Below, piece after piece: positions 13,882 through 25,882 of a stretch of 64,000 nt of DNA. Under the pieces are notes generated by a model, which was not told the DNA's origin, did no database searches, and saw only the letters and a program-made list of their open reading frames with translations. The stretch lies in NCBI GenBank assembly GCA_004794785.1, contig SJOL01007411.1:1079897-1143896 (forward strand). The letters are read 5' to 3'. Numbering within the stretch: the first letter of the stretch is position 1; each line of letters opens with the position of its first letter. Source of the DNA: Opisthorchis felineus (taxonomy: Eukaryota > Platyhelminthes > Trematoda > Opisthorchiida > Opisthorchiidae). The position numbers and the translations under genes were made by a program.

Positions 13882-14052
13882 ATGGATCTCAACAACTGCA
13901 AGTATTTACCAAACCACCCTCCTAGAGAGAACAATAAGGAAAGGTTTGAGGCACTTTGTTTGTTATATTCCTTAGCCTATCTTCGATTGTATCTTTCCGG
14001 CAAAGAACTACAAAGGACGTTAAATTTGGCGTCCACCTTGCAACATGTTTAG
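13882..14052 (+). CDS. Candidate terminal exon, unknown protein
   Basis: A pyrimidine-rich tract followed by an ACAG acceptor (AG at 13880-13881) leads into 56 codons and a TAG. The peptide starts MDLNNCKYLPNHPPREN and ends RTLNLASTLQHV. It is charged and leucine-rich towards the end, more protein-like than most short frames here. I do not recognise a family. The frame also stays open upstream of the acceptor to 13696, so the splice site is an inference. It could be a last exon, or chance. Confidence 0.25.
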   Translation: MDLNNCKYLPNHPPRENNKERFEALCLLYSLAYLRLYLSGKELQRTLNLASTLQHV

Positions 14053-17000
14053 TAAGCCTGCAGCTTTAGCTTTGAATAAAAAGCTGACATACATTTACTG
14101 GAAGATACTGGACGGTAACAGTGCTCAGCAACGGATGCGATTATCATTACTGGGATTAATAGTTAATTTATTAAATTAATTAATAAGATGATACACAACA
14201 AGGACAGAATAGTCGTACAGTTATTCTGGGTTGTTCAACATGGACTGAATTCGACTCCTGGATGAAATCTCAAAAGGGATCAAATAAGACAGGTCACCTA
14301 CCATGGATCACAATGTCATCCATTTTCGAGAGAGCTTATGAAAGCCGAAGACCCTTAATTAACCTGCTTCAAGCATAAGGCTCTCAAATATCAGTGACAT
14401 TATGCTGGCTTGCGTTTTCAATATTAACTGGTACAGCTGTCGCCTCGGTCACACTGATCTCAAGAGGGTAAAATAGCTGAAATTTACGGTAATGACAGCA
14501 AGATCCTTGGTTAGAAGTCGCTACTGGCATATAAATTAATGTTGCTCTAGGGAGGAAAAACTAGGATGGCCTCTTACTCTGAGCACCTTATGCGTTTCCC
14601 ATCTGCCGTGTTCCGAAAAGACACGACTGAATTATCCCACAATTTCAGATTCATAATTTTGTGGCTTTGGTCATATCCTGGCTATGCTGCACTGCCAAAG
14701 AGGAACATATAAACGACATTCTTAACCACCGTTGAACAGAAAAGTCGATGGGGTGGCAGTCCATTGTCCAAGCAAATGTCAAAAATATGCAATTGAAAAA
14801 AACAGTCCACAAAATGCTCTTCTTGCGGTTTAGGCCCAAAAGGTTGGTCTCACACATCCGATGGGACAAAATTAAGCGCACGAACAAAACAGTTGCAGAT
14901 ATATAGCCCAGCGAATCTTCTGTAGACTTCGTAAAGTATTGCATTTATGAGAACAATTAATGTAGCATGATAAACTGCTCACACGTCGGCGAAAAATTTG
15001 ACCTGAGTGAAGACTATTTTGATGAACCTGCTACATAATGCCGTACAAAAATGATGGAAACTATTAGGTTGGTTTTGATCCTGCATCTACAGCTGTTAGT
15101 CCAACAAAATCCTGATATAAGTAATGCGATATGCTTCAGTTTCTGCGTGCTGCTTAAGTGTTGAATCCGAGAAGTCAATGGTCTCGTTAGAATTTATTTC
15201 AGCTGTTGGATATCCTGCTCAAATCCGAATTATTCAGCCATGTACAATGCAAGAAGCATGTGTATGCTGTCTTGTTCTGTTGTGTTTGACTTTTGAAGTA
15301 ATTTCATTTCAGTCTATTTTAAGAGACATGCAGCTGACCACTTTATCGATGAGGGGTGTCAAATAATAGTATCATTTCCCTACCATCTATCAAGCACTGC
15401 ACAGTTTTTTGGGTAATTGTTTCGCTTTGGTAAGTGCTTGAACTGATTAGGCAAACAATTGCTTTGATCTCTTTCACTAATCTATTGCAAACTTGCGTGC
15501 TGGAGCTCATGACAACGAAACAATCGGTTGAACAGGAAAAACCCAAGTGAGTAGCGTCAGTGGTTGGTAGAACTGCAGGATACCGATAGCATCAGTTTAC
15601 GATTTCCGTCTTGCTAGAATGACTACCTAGTTTATTAGTCGTACTGTCCTGAGCGTGGTTTTATTTCAAGTGGGCATTTTTTTAAATTGTAGTTCTGATA
15701 GAATAATCAGTAGGCGCTCGCGTTACTCAGCAGCGGTTCTTAAGGTTGTTTGGTCTATCCAGAATCACAGTGATTCATCCTTTCTCTGCTCGTATTACTT
15801 GAATACATTCGCGTTTTGCAAACTTCTGAACGCACACCTACCAGCAATGCATCGATGAGGTTACCTCTACTGGAGAGGAAACATTTTTTCAGCAAATTGC
15901 CCAGCTCAAATGAACTTCCATCAAAGCAACAGTTTTGGCTGTTCAAAATGTAAAAGAAAGTTGAAAGTCAAAACTTTCGTGAGCATAACAGAAGACCCTT
16001 TGCCGGAAGTTTTCGATAACGCTTGAATTGTGTACTGCGTTACAGAAAAAATAAACGTCTAGAGTGGAAAAAACGATCACATTTGAGAGCGAAGAATCCT
16101 AGCTTTCTAAAAAAAAACTTGTTCCAGTAATCGGACCGATCACGCGCACCCAAAATAATGCCCTGCGCAGAAGTAGTGAAAACATCGTTGCAAGCAAACT
16201 TGATTAATTATTCATTCGCAAAGAGGGACGAAAAACTTGACTGCTAGAAAGGCTGAGGGGCACACCGCTAATATTGTTTTTAAGGTTTGTACGTTAAGTG
16301 ACCTACCACTATTGCAATAACACAGCAGTGTACTTCCCTTTTTAAAAATGCTTGCGGTAAATAAGCTACTTGTTGAGATTCCCGATAGGGCACTTAGAAT
16401 CACACGCAGGTTTGACGATCCCGAATATTGGGTTCGAAAGTCTGCGATACCATTGATACAAAGGTGAGCAAAGTTATACAACAAACCTCAATTGTCCAAG
16501 TTCGTGGTGTCAACAAGTGCACAGGTCTGTCACTGACTGGCACAGTGCAGTGTCATGGTCCGGACACAAAACAACGGCGAGCGGAATGTTAGCTTGGTAG
16601 TATGGGTTGCGGTCGTCCCTCCCGAAGACAGTCTCATGATCCTGAATGGCGTTGCGATCACACGGAACTCATGACAGAACAAGTCAGGGCAGGCTCAGCA
16701 AACGGCCAAGTACACGCATGGGTAAGTGGGTCAGTGCGCACCTTCACACACGTACTTTCACACGTAATAAAATGCAGTGGTGGATGAAGTGGCCTTTCTG
16801 GTAAGATGAATGGCGGGCACGTATGAGGAAACCAAGTGGAAATCAAAATTACATGGGCGGAGTAAGCAAATAAATGGAGAAAATTATTATGAAGTCAAGT
16901 TAGATTCACTAATACTTATAACTCAAGGACGGAATACAAATTATACTGACCTTGCATCGAGTAACCTTTGCCGGATACGGGCTACTGGCCAACAATAGAG

Positions 17001-20000
17001 AAATTACGCCGTTCGCTAGGTGGTATTTTGAGAACTCTTTCTTATCCAATCGGTTTAGCCAGTCTGCATCTTTGAGCAATAGTTTTGTTAGTGTTGACAT
17101 CAATTTTGCTTTTATGGTTTATTTGAAAATGCTAAGTACGATTTCATTTCACAGATATACATACCTGGCTACCAAGGATTGATTGTTGCCTTATGCATGT
17201 AGTTTCTGTAAGCAAATTCCTATCAACTACAGTCTTTGAGAAATAGTAGGGGTAAGTTAAGTAAAACGATTTTTAGCACTAAGTCTAGGTAAGCTCGCCA
17301 AAGGTAGGACTTGCCGGAAGAAGGCACTAATGCATCTAATTATCCTTTGTGATACACCTAGTAGAAGCGGACTGAGGAAAAGTAAAAGGAACGTTAGTTG
17401 TCATTGTTCTATACTGCGTCGCTTTTGACATGGTTGCTTTATAGATTGAATAAGGTAAACTCGCTGATAATGGTCGTACGGAAATGATTCAAACTGCCAG
17501 TTTTTTATCCATTCGTTACTCAAAGTTGTTTCTTGATACAATAAAACAAGTACACGAAATCCAAATTTTCTGAGTGGATGCTTTGAAAAAAAGACAAATT
17601 CAGCTGAATCAGGAAATTGCTCTTGCGAAGGGGACAATACCTATATTTTGAGCGATTTTGGGCAGTCCTATATAAGCCATTAAAGATGGCCAGTACTAAT
17701 TCGTTTTCAAAACAGCACCATTGTCTGGAACAACTGAAGTGTAGACGCCTTATCCACACAGTCGGCTGTGTTCCGATCGTTTTTATCCACAGTTTTTGCC
17801 TTTATCTTGGTCGTTAAAACAGAGTTTTGCTCATATTTTTCTCCTCTGCAGAACTTTGTTATGAATTATCAAGAAAACGTATCTTGGAAGCAGGAACTAC
17901 TATGAAAATCTTATCAGCCTTATTATTAACTTTGCACCGAGTAATGATGAAGCACAAATGATGTTTCAGCATACTGAAAACATGTGCCGTTTTGTTATTG
18001 ACGGGGCCCACTTGAGTACAGAAGAGTCTGCTAGTGACATTAACCATTAGTACACTTCAATAAAATCGCTCCTTAGCAGTTTTCTGTAAATGATTGTATA
18101 CATTGACGATTTTTAATAAATTTCTTATAGATTTCAAACTCCGGACTGTGCTATGAATGACTTATAACAACTGGAGAAATGTAATGAAGTTTGCAAAGGC
18201 ATTTTAGGTCAAATCAAGCCAAAGATAGCTTTCGACAGCTTGAGAGTGAATTTTTAGGACACAAAGTATTAGAAAATATATAAATATGGGCGTATAACCG
18301 GTCAAGTTGTGTAAAGGCAAATCTAAGGTGGTAACTCCAACAAGAGGGTTTGATAAGAGCGAGTTGTACAATGAGACCGAACCATCTTGGCATCGTGAAA
18401 GAACTAAACAATGGGACCAGCTTTGAAATTCAGTCAGCCCGGTTTGGAGTTTCACATGACCTTCTGAACTGCGGTGATCACAGCCGATCAGGAACAGGCG
18501 CATCGTGAACGCACAAGTCAAGAAGCCACTGGGAAAGAATAATGTCTTGTAAACTGCCCATAGGGGTTAGTAGAAATAAGAACTGTCGGTTACCTAGACA
18601 TCTGGACTAAATTCGATCGGCAAAATAGTTGTGTACAAGATTGGTCAGACATTGCGGATTTCGTCCAGCAGCAAAAACCTGTAGCATGAGATGTCATCTG
18701 ATGTTACCAAGGATAGCCGTGTAATCCAGGAATAGTACGGTCTGAGACTTTCGGAGAAGAGTTGAAAAAGCAGGTAAAAGATATGCGACAGAACCCAATA
18801 GAGCGTGACTATCGGTAAACAAAGTGATATAGACGTACAGGACATTTTTGGGTATTTTAGGATACCTTTCCCACACACGGGAGTTATCCTGGTTATACTG
18901 TGATAACCAAGTGTTTGTTCGTGACGAATCATAGGTTGAACGGAATTCGAACGGGCTAGCTGAGGAGACCAGCGCTCAGTATTAGCAGTTGTAGCGGCAC
19001 AAGATCTGGACCACAAGCTTTGTTTGGTTACACTTAGGTCATCGTTTGCTGTTCAGTGTTGGTTTTAAAGTGTCGATGGAATCATTTACATTAATGTATG
19101 TTGCAGGAGCATCCAGAAGTGCTGATGAATCTAGCAGGTGCATGAATTCATAGTTGAGCCCTTCGGACAACTCTTAGGTGCACTTGCACCAAATTGCTGA
19201 AGAGCTTAACTCAAGAAGATTTTTTTCGCTAAGCAACGTCCACGTGATTCCTGTTTGTCTGATTGTTTGCAACATTTTGTGGATGCGATAGCTGCTTAAA
19301 TTAAGGAGGTCACACACTTCTGAATGACATTCCCTTCTCTTGCCGAATCTAATTCAACGGGGGATTCAACACAGGTATCTGCTGAGAATATGGGAAACAA
19401 GTTCCAAATGCCGGGAATTCAGGCAATTTTGAAGGTCCCATTACGCAATAATTCCAAATTCTCCTACTGTTTCTATCCCAGCACTTGTGCACAATTAGGA
19501 AAGCAAAACCTATTCGGAACCGAAAGCGGCGGATTCTTACTGCGGGACCAAGCGTAAGGCTCAAAGTCACTTAAAAATGATGTGCTCATCAAATTCAGCA
19601 AGAAAGGCTCCACTGAGTTATGGATGGCGGAAAGAGTGAATACAGTGTGCATCTCCCCAAGTAGCTCAGTGGCACTACAGAAACTCACTGTAAGTCTATC
19701 CGGTTGCACTGAGGTAAATATGGATCAGTATTTCCTAACAGGATCCCGTCCAGCATTTTCATAAATTTGTTTTGAATGAGCTAGTATTGCTGCATCCTGC
19801 ACGACCCTCGATGTTTGGCCACTTTAACCAACAGCCTGTCTGCTTGGATTGAACAGATCCCACGCTTTACCTCTATAAATGAGCTTTTTCCATTAAGCTT
19901 AGAATAAATCACCGTTAGCTGAAACTAAATGCATAAGTAGTAGCTGGCACGTAAAGCCTTTTTGGCTGTACTCAGCTGTAGAGTGTGTATACCTGGTCAT

Positions 20001-20895
20001 TGTTTGAAGGATTGCTCAGCCATCCAAAAGTATGAGAGGATACCGAAAGAGCAGGCCATCCCACAGATTTTGTATACGTCTGTTCTGCACACGTACGTCC
20101 GGTTCTGTTAGTTCCGTCGTTTGTCTGACTTCCGTTTCATAGTGTTCACAAACATTGGCTTTGGCGCGTGGGAGTAGAGTTGAGAACGCAATTGTTTTAT
20201 TAATTAGGTTTTGATCGTTCCTTGAAAAACTGATAAATTTAATTAACTACTCGTCAAGCAGTGCTGAGGATATCCAATATGGCCGGTACAGTGCTCATTA
20301 GCTTTTTTTATAGATTGGCTTCACTTAAGGGGTGAAATATCCATCAAAATTTTCCGAATCTCCGGCACTATCAGCACAATAACAGCAACAATAATAATGG
20401 ATTGATCAATACACGGCAAGCCACAAGTTCACTCTGATCTCTAAAGCACAACCGTCCCAATAGAGATCGTTTTTGCTGTTTCATATGATGCCTTTTTAGA
20501 TACAGTCGTTACTTACGAGTGCTTTGGAAAAACGCGGACACTAGGTGATGATTAAAATTTGGCATCCAAACAGAACTTTACTGAACTATGAGTAAGACGT
20601 TTTCAAAGGAAGCTGTTATAACACAAGGTCAAATCAGACATGGGGAGCATAAACACCTAGTTCTCTTATTATTTTGTTGGTAGATTAAAATCAAAATGGT
20701 TTTCTTTGGTATCTTGAGTTGAATTACATACATTTCTGCTCTCAACGACGCTGAAAATGTCTTAGGAAGTTCCTGAAAAGCTGTTTTACGCCCACACGTT
20801 AACAGGTGTCGAAAAGCGGAATAACCACAGTCCTAATTTTGAGGAAGTAAATCTGAAGTGCCGACGATTGCGAAATGTGAAAAACTTTGATCGTT
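14053..20895. other. Intergenic or intronic DNA with a few repeat-like blocks
   Basis: No gene recognised. The block at about 16500-16830 is richer in GC and CpG than its surroundings and looks like an old repeat. The segment 19324-19560 has an open plus frame with a Ser/Thr/Gln-rich translation and no family match. At about 19660 a short A-box-like sequence (GTAGCTCAGTGG) lacks a convincing B box. Everything else is AT-rich with frequent stops. Confidence 0.4.
16500..16830. repeat. GC-richer block, possible dispersed repeat
   Basis: A block that stands out from the AT-rich background by composition and by clustered CpGs, with CACAC-rich sequence near 16740-16770. It has no recognisable coding domain. 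Only composition supports a repeat call, because no second copy occurs in this window. Confidence 0.25.
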
Positions 20896-21144
20896 GGTTT
20901 GTTTGCCGAGATAAGCGATTGGGTTGCAAACGTTTCATCACCTCTCGAGGAGATATCATTATTGCGGTACTGGGCGAGTAAGTTCTATTCTGCTTGAGCT
21001 TATGTAGCTTCTTAACAGAATCCTCTAACCCTAGGGCGATTGTTTACTCGTGGGGCGTCTCTCGCAAAACTTGATTGGCTAAATTGGAGTGCGAGTCACA
21101 TTGTGGTCTTATTTTCTTGCGTCAGATTTCATTTCGTCAGTCCC
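20896..21144 (-). repeat. Left arm of ~249 bp inverted repeat (PLE tail, minus orientation)
   Basis: This arm is the reverse complement of 21901-22149, nearly base for base over about 249 nt. It includes the hairpin with the CTCGAG core, the GATGAAACGTTTGCAA block and the ACCCTAGGG segment. The arms are about 756 bp apart. Inverted terminal fragments beside a PLE are typical of the family's insertion products. The high identity suggests one event rather than two old insertions. Confidence 0.85.
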
Positions 21145-21590
21145 TTTTTTCGTGAAACAAGCAGTAACCGGAAGTGCTTTCCGTCCGGAAGCTCGTAAAA
21201 TGACAAAGAAGCTCGGTTCTGAGTTTTCAGGATCTCGGCATACAGTGTCACCTGTGGCCATTGTTCTTGAACATCTGCTAAATTCGTATTCTTTCATTCT
21301 CGTCTCTGAGATTGAAGTGCACCCCTATTCTTTTGAATGGACTTCGAATGCGATTCCGTCTTCTGGTGGCTAAGTGGTTGCTAAAATATTTCAGAATATG
21401 GTTCATATGCACTTTGGTTTGCCGTTGGCCATCTCTTGCCCAACCATGAGTACATTTAGGAAGGCTGATTTGTTGGTTCCCTGCGTTCTATTGAGAAGCG
21501 GTTTTCGATAAACACGTTTTTAACCTGTTGGTTGATTCGTGACAACTCAAGCGTTTTTACAATAGCACACCTCTCGCCCGCACCACAGAG

Positions 21591-21890
21591 AAGGTCGTCA
21601 ATTCAGTTGGGGTGACGGCGAAATGGAAGAACAAAAACAAAGAGGTATTTTACTGAGGCATGGTACTACACGAAGAAATCAATCAATAAGCATATCAACA
21701 TTGACCCAGTCTACCAGTCTACACTAGCAGACGAACTACACAAAGGTTGGATCCAAACACGTGGAAAGCGCAATAAAATACGGATCAATCGGATTAAGGA
21801 AATGAAAGCTACTAAAATAAATCGGGTATTCAGTCGACAATCAAGTGGAGAAGAACCAGAGCAGAGCAGAGAGGAAATGGATCATTCCTA
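21591..21890 (+). pseudogene. PLE GIY-YIG endonuclease C-terminus, frameshifted
   Basis: Two overlapping frames carry the domain. The first reads EGRQFSWGDGEMEEQKQ (from about 21591). A frameshift near 21640 leads into FTEAWYYTKKSINKH, INIDPVYQSTLADEL and then a basic tail ending at TAA 21888-21890. It corresponds residue for residue to the ENQDGHKFDWG, MEAWHSTGKTLNKH and IDPVYRPL blocks of copy B. The tryptophan-glutamate region around EAW is kept, but the N-terminal GIY-YIG half is missing, so it cannot be active. Confidence 0.65.
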
Positions 21891-21900
21891 ACAAAGAAAC

Positions 21901-22149
21901 GGGACTGACGAAATGAAATCTGACGCAAGAAAATAAGACCACAATGTGACTCGCACTCCAATTTAGCCAATCAAGTTTTGCGAGAGACGCCCCACGAGTA
22001 AACAATCGCCCTAGGGTTAGAGGATTCTGTTAAGAAGCTACATAAGCTCAAGCAGAACAGAACTTACTCGCCCAGTACCGCAATAATGATATCTCCTCGA
22101 GAGGTGATGAAACGTTTGCAACCCAATCGCTTATCTGGGCGGACAAACC
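21901..22149 (+). repeat. Right arm of ~249 bp inverted repeat (PLE tail)
   Basis: The plus-orientation partner of 20896-21144. It starts directly after the nuclease remnant with GGGACTGACG and ends at GGACAAACC. A few differences between the arms lie at the outer end (near 22139), while the inner part is almost identical. It holds the hairpin and GATGAAACG motif shared with the other PLE tails. Confidence 0.85.
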
Positions 22150-25100
22150 AGAATCCAGTAAGCGCAGTCGCGTTACCTAGATTCCGCAGCATCGCCAATT
22201 TAAGCAGCTGTTTGCAGTGAAATAGAAATTACTTAAGTTTCGGATGTGCTAACTATGTAAACTTCTTTTTTTGTTGCATGAAGTCTAAAGCCCTAACAGT
22301 ACGGTGCATGAATGAATCAGTTAGACTGGCAAGTTTAAAAAAAAACCTAATCTAGGTGAATTTTTCAGTAAAACTATATCCACCGCAAGTTAAGTTTTAG
22401 CATATGCGGGACGTTCGTTTGTAATGGCTTATTGTGCGCCATGAAAAATTCTTTCCTTAACTGGTCGTGTCCCACAATGAACTGTGACAATATGTATATA
22501 TCACCTGCATCCTCTGTCTCAGTTGACTGCCTTATGATTGATTTAATGGCTTTTGTCACTGGTTAAAAAGAGTGGGGGTTTAGGGCAACGTAGGATGACA
22601 ACGAGGCACATAACTGACCACTGTCGTCAAAACTTTCAGTCGTTTTTAATGTCACAATGTCTGAGTGACGGATGTTATGCATAAGAGGCTAGGAAATTCA
22701 AACGTACTTCGTCGGTGAAGTAGGGTTTCATAACTTCGCTTGCATGGAGGATGCAAGAACAAATACACGCACGCAGTAGCAGCCAACCTTGTGAGGGCGA
22801 CGTGACTCCAGGCATTTTAGCCAGCATGCAGCATTCCTGAGTGACACACCTTCAAGTACATTGACTACCACTGTAATATGAACCCAGACGTTCAGTTCAG
22901 CTTTCCAATAGTTTGGGATAGAAGATGTCAAAATGTGCCTAAATTTTCAGGGGATGCGCATATTGGAGTCCAGTTCACATCTTTGTATTTCAGGAAGTGG
23001 TAAAAACTATTTAAATTTAAATAGTATCAAAATCCTTCAGGCTTTTTAAGAGTTGGACTATTTCACGAATTAAAGTGATGTCAGTATATTAAGTAGAACG
23101 GGGAGTTCAGTGAAGAAATCTTTTCAATTTCTCGTCGTCAGACTAGGAAAGGTTAAAAAGAATCCATTTACATTCAACTAGTCAGTAAGAGCAAAATGTT
23201 GGAAAACTTAACAGCGGGATTACTTGACCGGACCACGGATGAATCGCTTAGGACAGATGTTGCTTGCCGACCACCGAGATGGTTTGATTGCAACTGTTCT
23301 CTCTGTTGTTACGTAATGCGGATACTGCCGCTACTTTTAAATTTGCCTGCAAGGTTAGTCTGAAACTGCCAATACTATAAAGAACGCGGGTGTTTCATAC
23401 AGTTGAACCACGCCATCCGCATCTACAGGCTAGTGCTTTGCACCCAGAAGCACGTTGCCCACATGCCGCGCTTAACCTGGCCCAACCACAGCGATAGAGG
23501 CTTCGCGTGCTACAAGACAACCGGTGCGGTTGAGCATTCTTAATAATTCGTACCCAAAAAGTGCCCTCAGTCAATTGACCCCGCATCAAGTTATGACCTA
23601 CTGTACTTATTGGCTATTATTACAGACTTCTGCTTCAAAGTTTTTCTTGTCTTAAGCCTGACTAGGTCATATTTATCCCAAGGGCGCTTACAGTAAACCG
23701 CATAAAATTCTATAGCGTGTGCAATGAAGGGTGGGCTAACATGAAAACAAAGCCTCAGCAACTTCTCTTGAAAAATACTTCTTTTTCGAGGGTGGGGCGC
23801 TATGAAAAGTAAGTCAAGGAAAGGGGATAGTTCACAAACAGTTGGAGCTCAATGATGTAAAATGAACCGCTGCAACTAGCAACAGATAGATCACGTTTCT
23901 GTAGTTTAACCAAATTGTTGTTTGACCACTTCAACCGTGTTCCAACGTTCCTCGCTAACATTGGTTTTCAAACATCTAAGCAAATGTGACCATTTTAGGA
24001 GGCACCAATTTTTCTCCATTGAGTTAAATCACTAGCCACAAATTTCCTCTAACTACAGGCACTGCAACTGAGCACAGGAGATTAGTAGGACAGCTCTTGT
24101 TTATGATGTTCGTGCACACCTTATAACTGCGAATATCCTTAAATTCTGAAAATAGACTATACAAGGGAATTTCATTGACTTTTGAGTAAATTAGGTCAAC
24201 TTTATCTGCAAAAAGTCTCATCAGCTGCTCGTATTCGAGGGTACAAATTAGTGTGACTTCTATTGATCTATATAGGAGAACGGTCACCGTGTGCTACACA
24301 TACTCTCTTGACCTCTCTAGTTGTCCCTTACCCATTTCTAGAACTTGGTCGAGTAGATCCATAAACCGGTCAAAAGTGCATGTGCACTTCGTTGTAAGGC
24401 AAAACAACAAAGTACTCTTCGTTTTTTCCTTCACAGAGTTGACGAACTGTCAGCTGTCCCTCATAGTCTGCTCACCGAAACCCGAAGATAATTGTTCTAT
24501 CGCGTAATTTTGAATCAAATCTACCTGCTATTTTATCTGTAGTAAATTCAAAGAGTTCAAAAGGGGCACATTCTTGTGAAAGATAAAGAGCTCAGCTGTT
24601 TTGATGTGTCGGCATAAGGTAGATATTAGCATAAGGAATAGACCACCAGGTCTAGAATCCCCGTAACTTTTCGCAACTTGAGCTCGAATTGCGTGACGTT
24701 CCTGTTGGTTTATCAAGAATCTGAGTCACTTGGTCAGTGCGGAAGTCTATCAGCTTCGCACTTTTTCCACAGAGCCCGACGATCCTATACATCAGAAAAA
24801 CTACACACTTTACTGTCCAGATTACTTAATTACTCCATTAATCCTTTAGAAAACACCACAAAATTAACAAATGGAGACCACAGCTCTAAATATTTATGTG
24901 GAACTACTTTAATCTTATATCATTCAAGCCTCAAAGGTGAGTAACCAGAGAGGAAACACATTTTCCCAGTTAGGAAGAAATGTAACCTTCGATGTATTTC
25001 TGATCATGAATAAAACTGGAGCTGTTGACTGACTTGTTAGGGGAAAACTGGAAAAAACTACCGCTGTTGTCATTAGTATGAGCAGTTGTCTAATTTGCTA

Positions 25101-25646
25101 AAGTTTAATCTTTGTCACTTTTGTGCATTTTGTCATTTATGACAGACGATATGTTTGTTTTCCGGCTGAACCTATTCATTTTCTGCAGTACGACCTGATT
25201 CACACTGAAACATTTGCACGTGAATTGATTAAAGCAGCCTTGTTTAGTAAGGATAACTGGGTTGCTCTGAAAGTAGAAAGTTGACTGCTCTTATCAAACT
25301 TCCAAAAAAACAAGCGTGAGTTCTTTTACAGCCCACACTTTCCAAACCAGTATTTGAAAATACTTGGGAAATCTAATGGTCACAAACTAGCGCAGCGTAA
25401 CCGTTAGGTAGAAGCAGTTAATCGGTGTGCGTCCTTTCTCTCTGATGAATCGCGAAAATAGAATCTTAGTGTACATTTGCCTAATTAAGATCATTTCATT
25501 AGTATAAATCGGTTACCATCAAGTTGGCAGACAGTAAATGTTGTTTATCGCATCTGACTGGGCCAAGTTAAAAGGACTAATGCAACCGCAGGAAGTAAAG
25601 CCAGGAAACTGATTCTCATGGAGATATAATGAGGTAGTTAAATCAG
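22150..25646. other. Intergenic or intronic DNA, no gene recognised
   Basis: AT-rich with short frames only. A minus-strand frame (24024-24287) includes the protein-like run YEQLMRLFADKVDLIYSK, with possible splice signals (TTTTTGCAG acceptor, AAG/GTGTGC donor). It is too weak to call as a gene and resembles no family I know. Confidence 0.4.
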
Positions 25647-25882
25647 ATCTGGACAGCACACGTATATAAATGATAACAAACACTTATATCGTGAATCTGG
25701 TAGATTATATCGAGATATAAAGATACCAGATGAAATGATACTTTCCTGGCCTACTGAATGCAATCTTTTCCTGTACTGTCCAGTAAAGTTTGATTGCTCA
25801 CCACTTTTACAAACCAGTGTATTCAATGCAGAGACAGAAGGCTTTATACAGAACAACAAATATTTAACATATATGATCTGCT
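25647..25882 (+). CDS. Candidate internal exon, unknown protein
   Basis: The frame is open from 25642. It can start after the acceptor AAATCAG (AG at 25645-25646) or after TGGTAG (25702-25703), which gives the same phase. It ends at a consensus donor GTAAGT (GT at 25883-25884). The translation includes YRDIKIPDEMILSWPTECN, LFLYCPVKFDCSPLLQ and ETEGFIQNNKYLTYMICC, with many cysteines and hydrophobic residues and a natural amino-acid mix. I do not recognise the family. The perfect donor and the quality of the peptide are the main support. Confidence 0.35.

Larger units (their letters stand above)
21590..22149 (+). mobile_element. Penelope-like retroelement, 3' portion (copy C)
   Basis: The same PLE type as copy B: a decayed GIY-YIG C-terminus (21591-21890), a short untranslated stretch, and a tail (21901-22149) duplicated in inverted orientation upstream. 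The element appears 5'-truncated, with no reverse transcriptase recognised. The tail contains TCTCCTCGAGAGG followed by TGATGAAACGTTTGCAA, homologous to the tails at 11085 and 13110. Confidence 0.6.

Noticed and set aside
18204..19016. Minus-strand frames of 105 and 123 codons as a retroelement protein
   Set aside because: The translations do not show reverse transcriptase, nuclease or gag motifs in order. Chance or a degraded non-coding repeat is as likely.
19655..19720. A-box-like GTAGCTCAGTGG as a tRNA or SINE
   Set aside because: No B box with the GTTCGA core at the expected distance, and no foldable arms.
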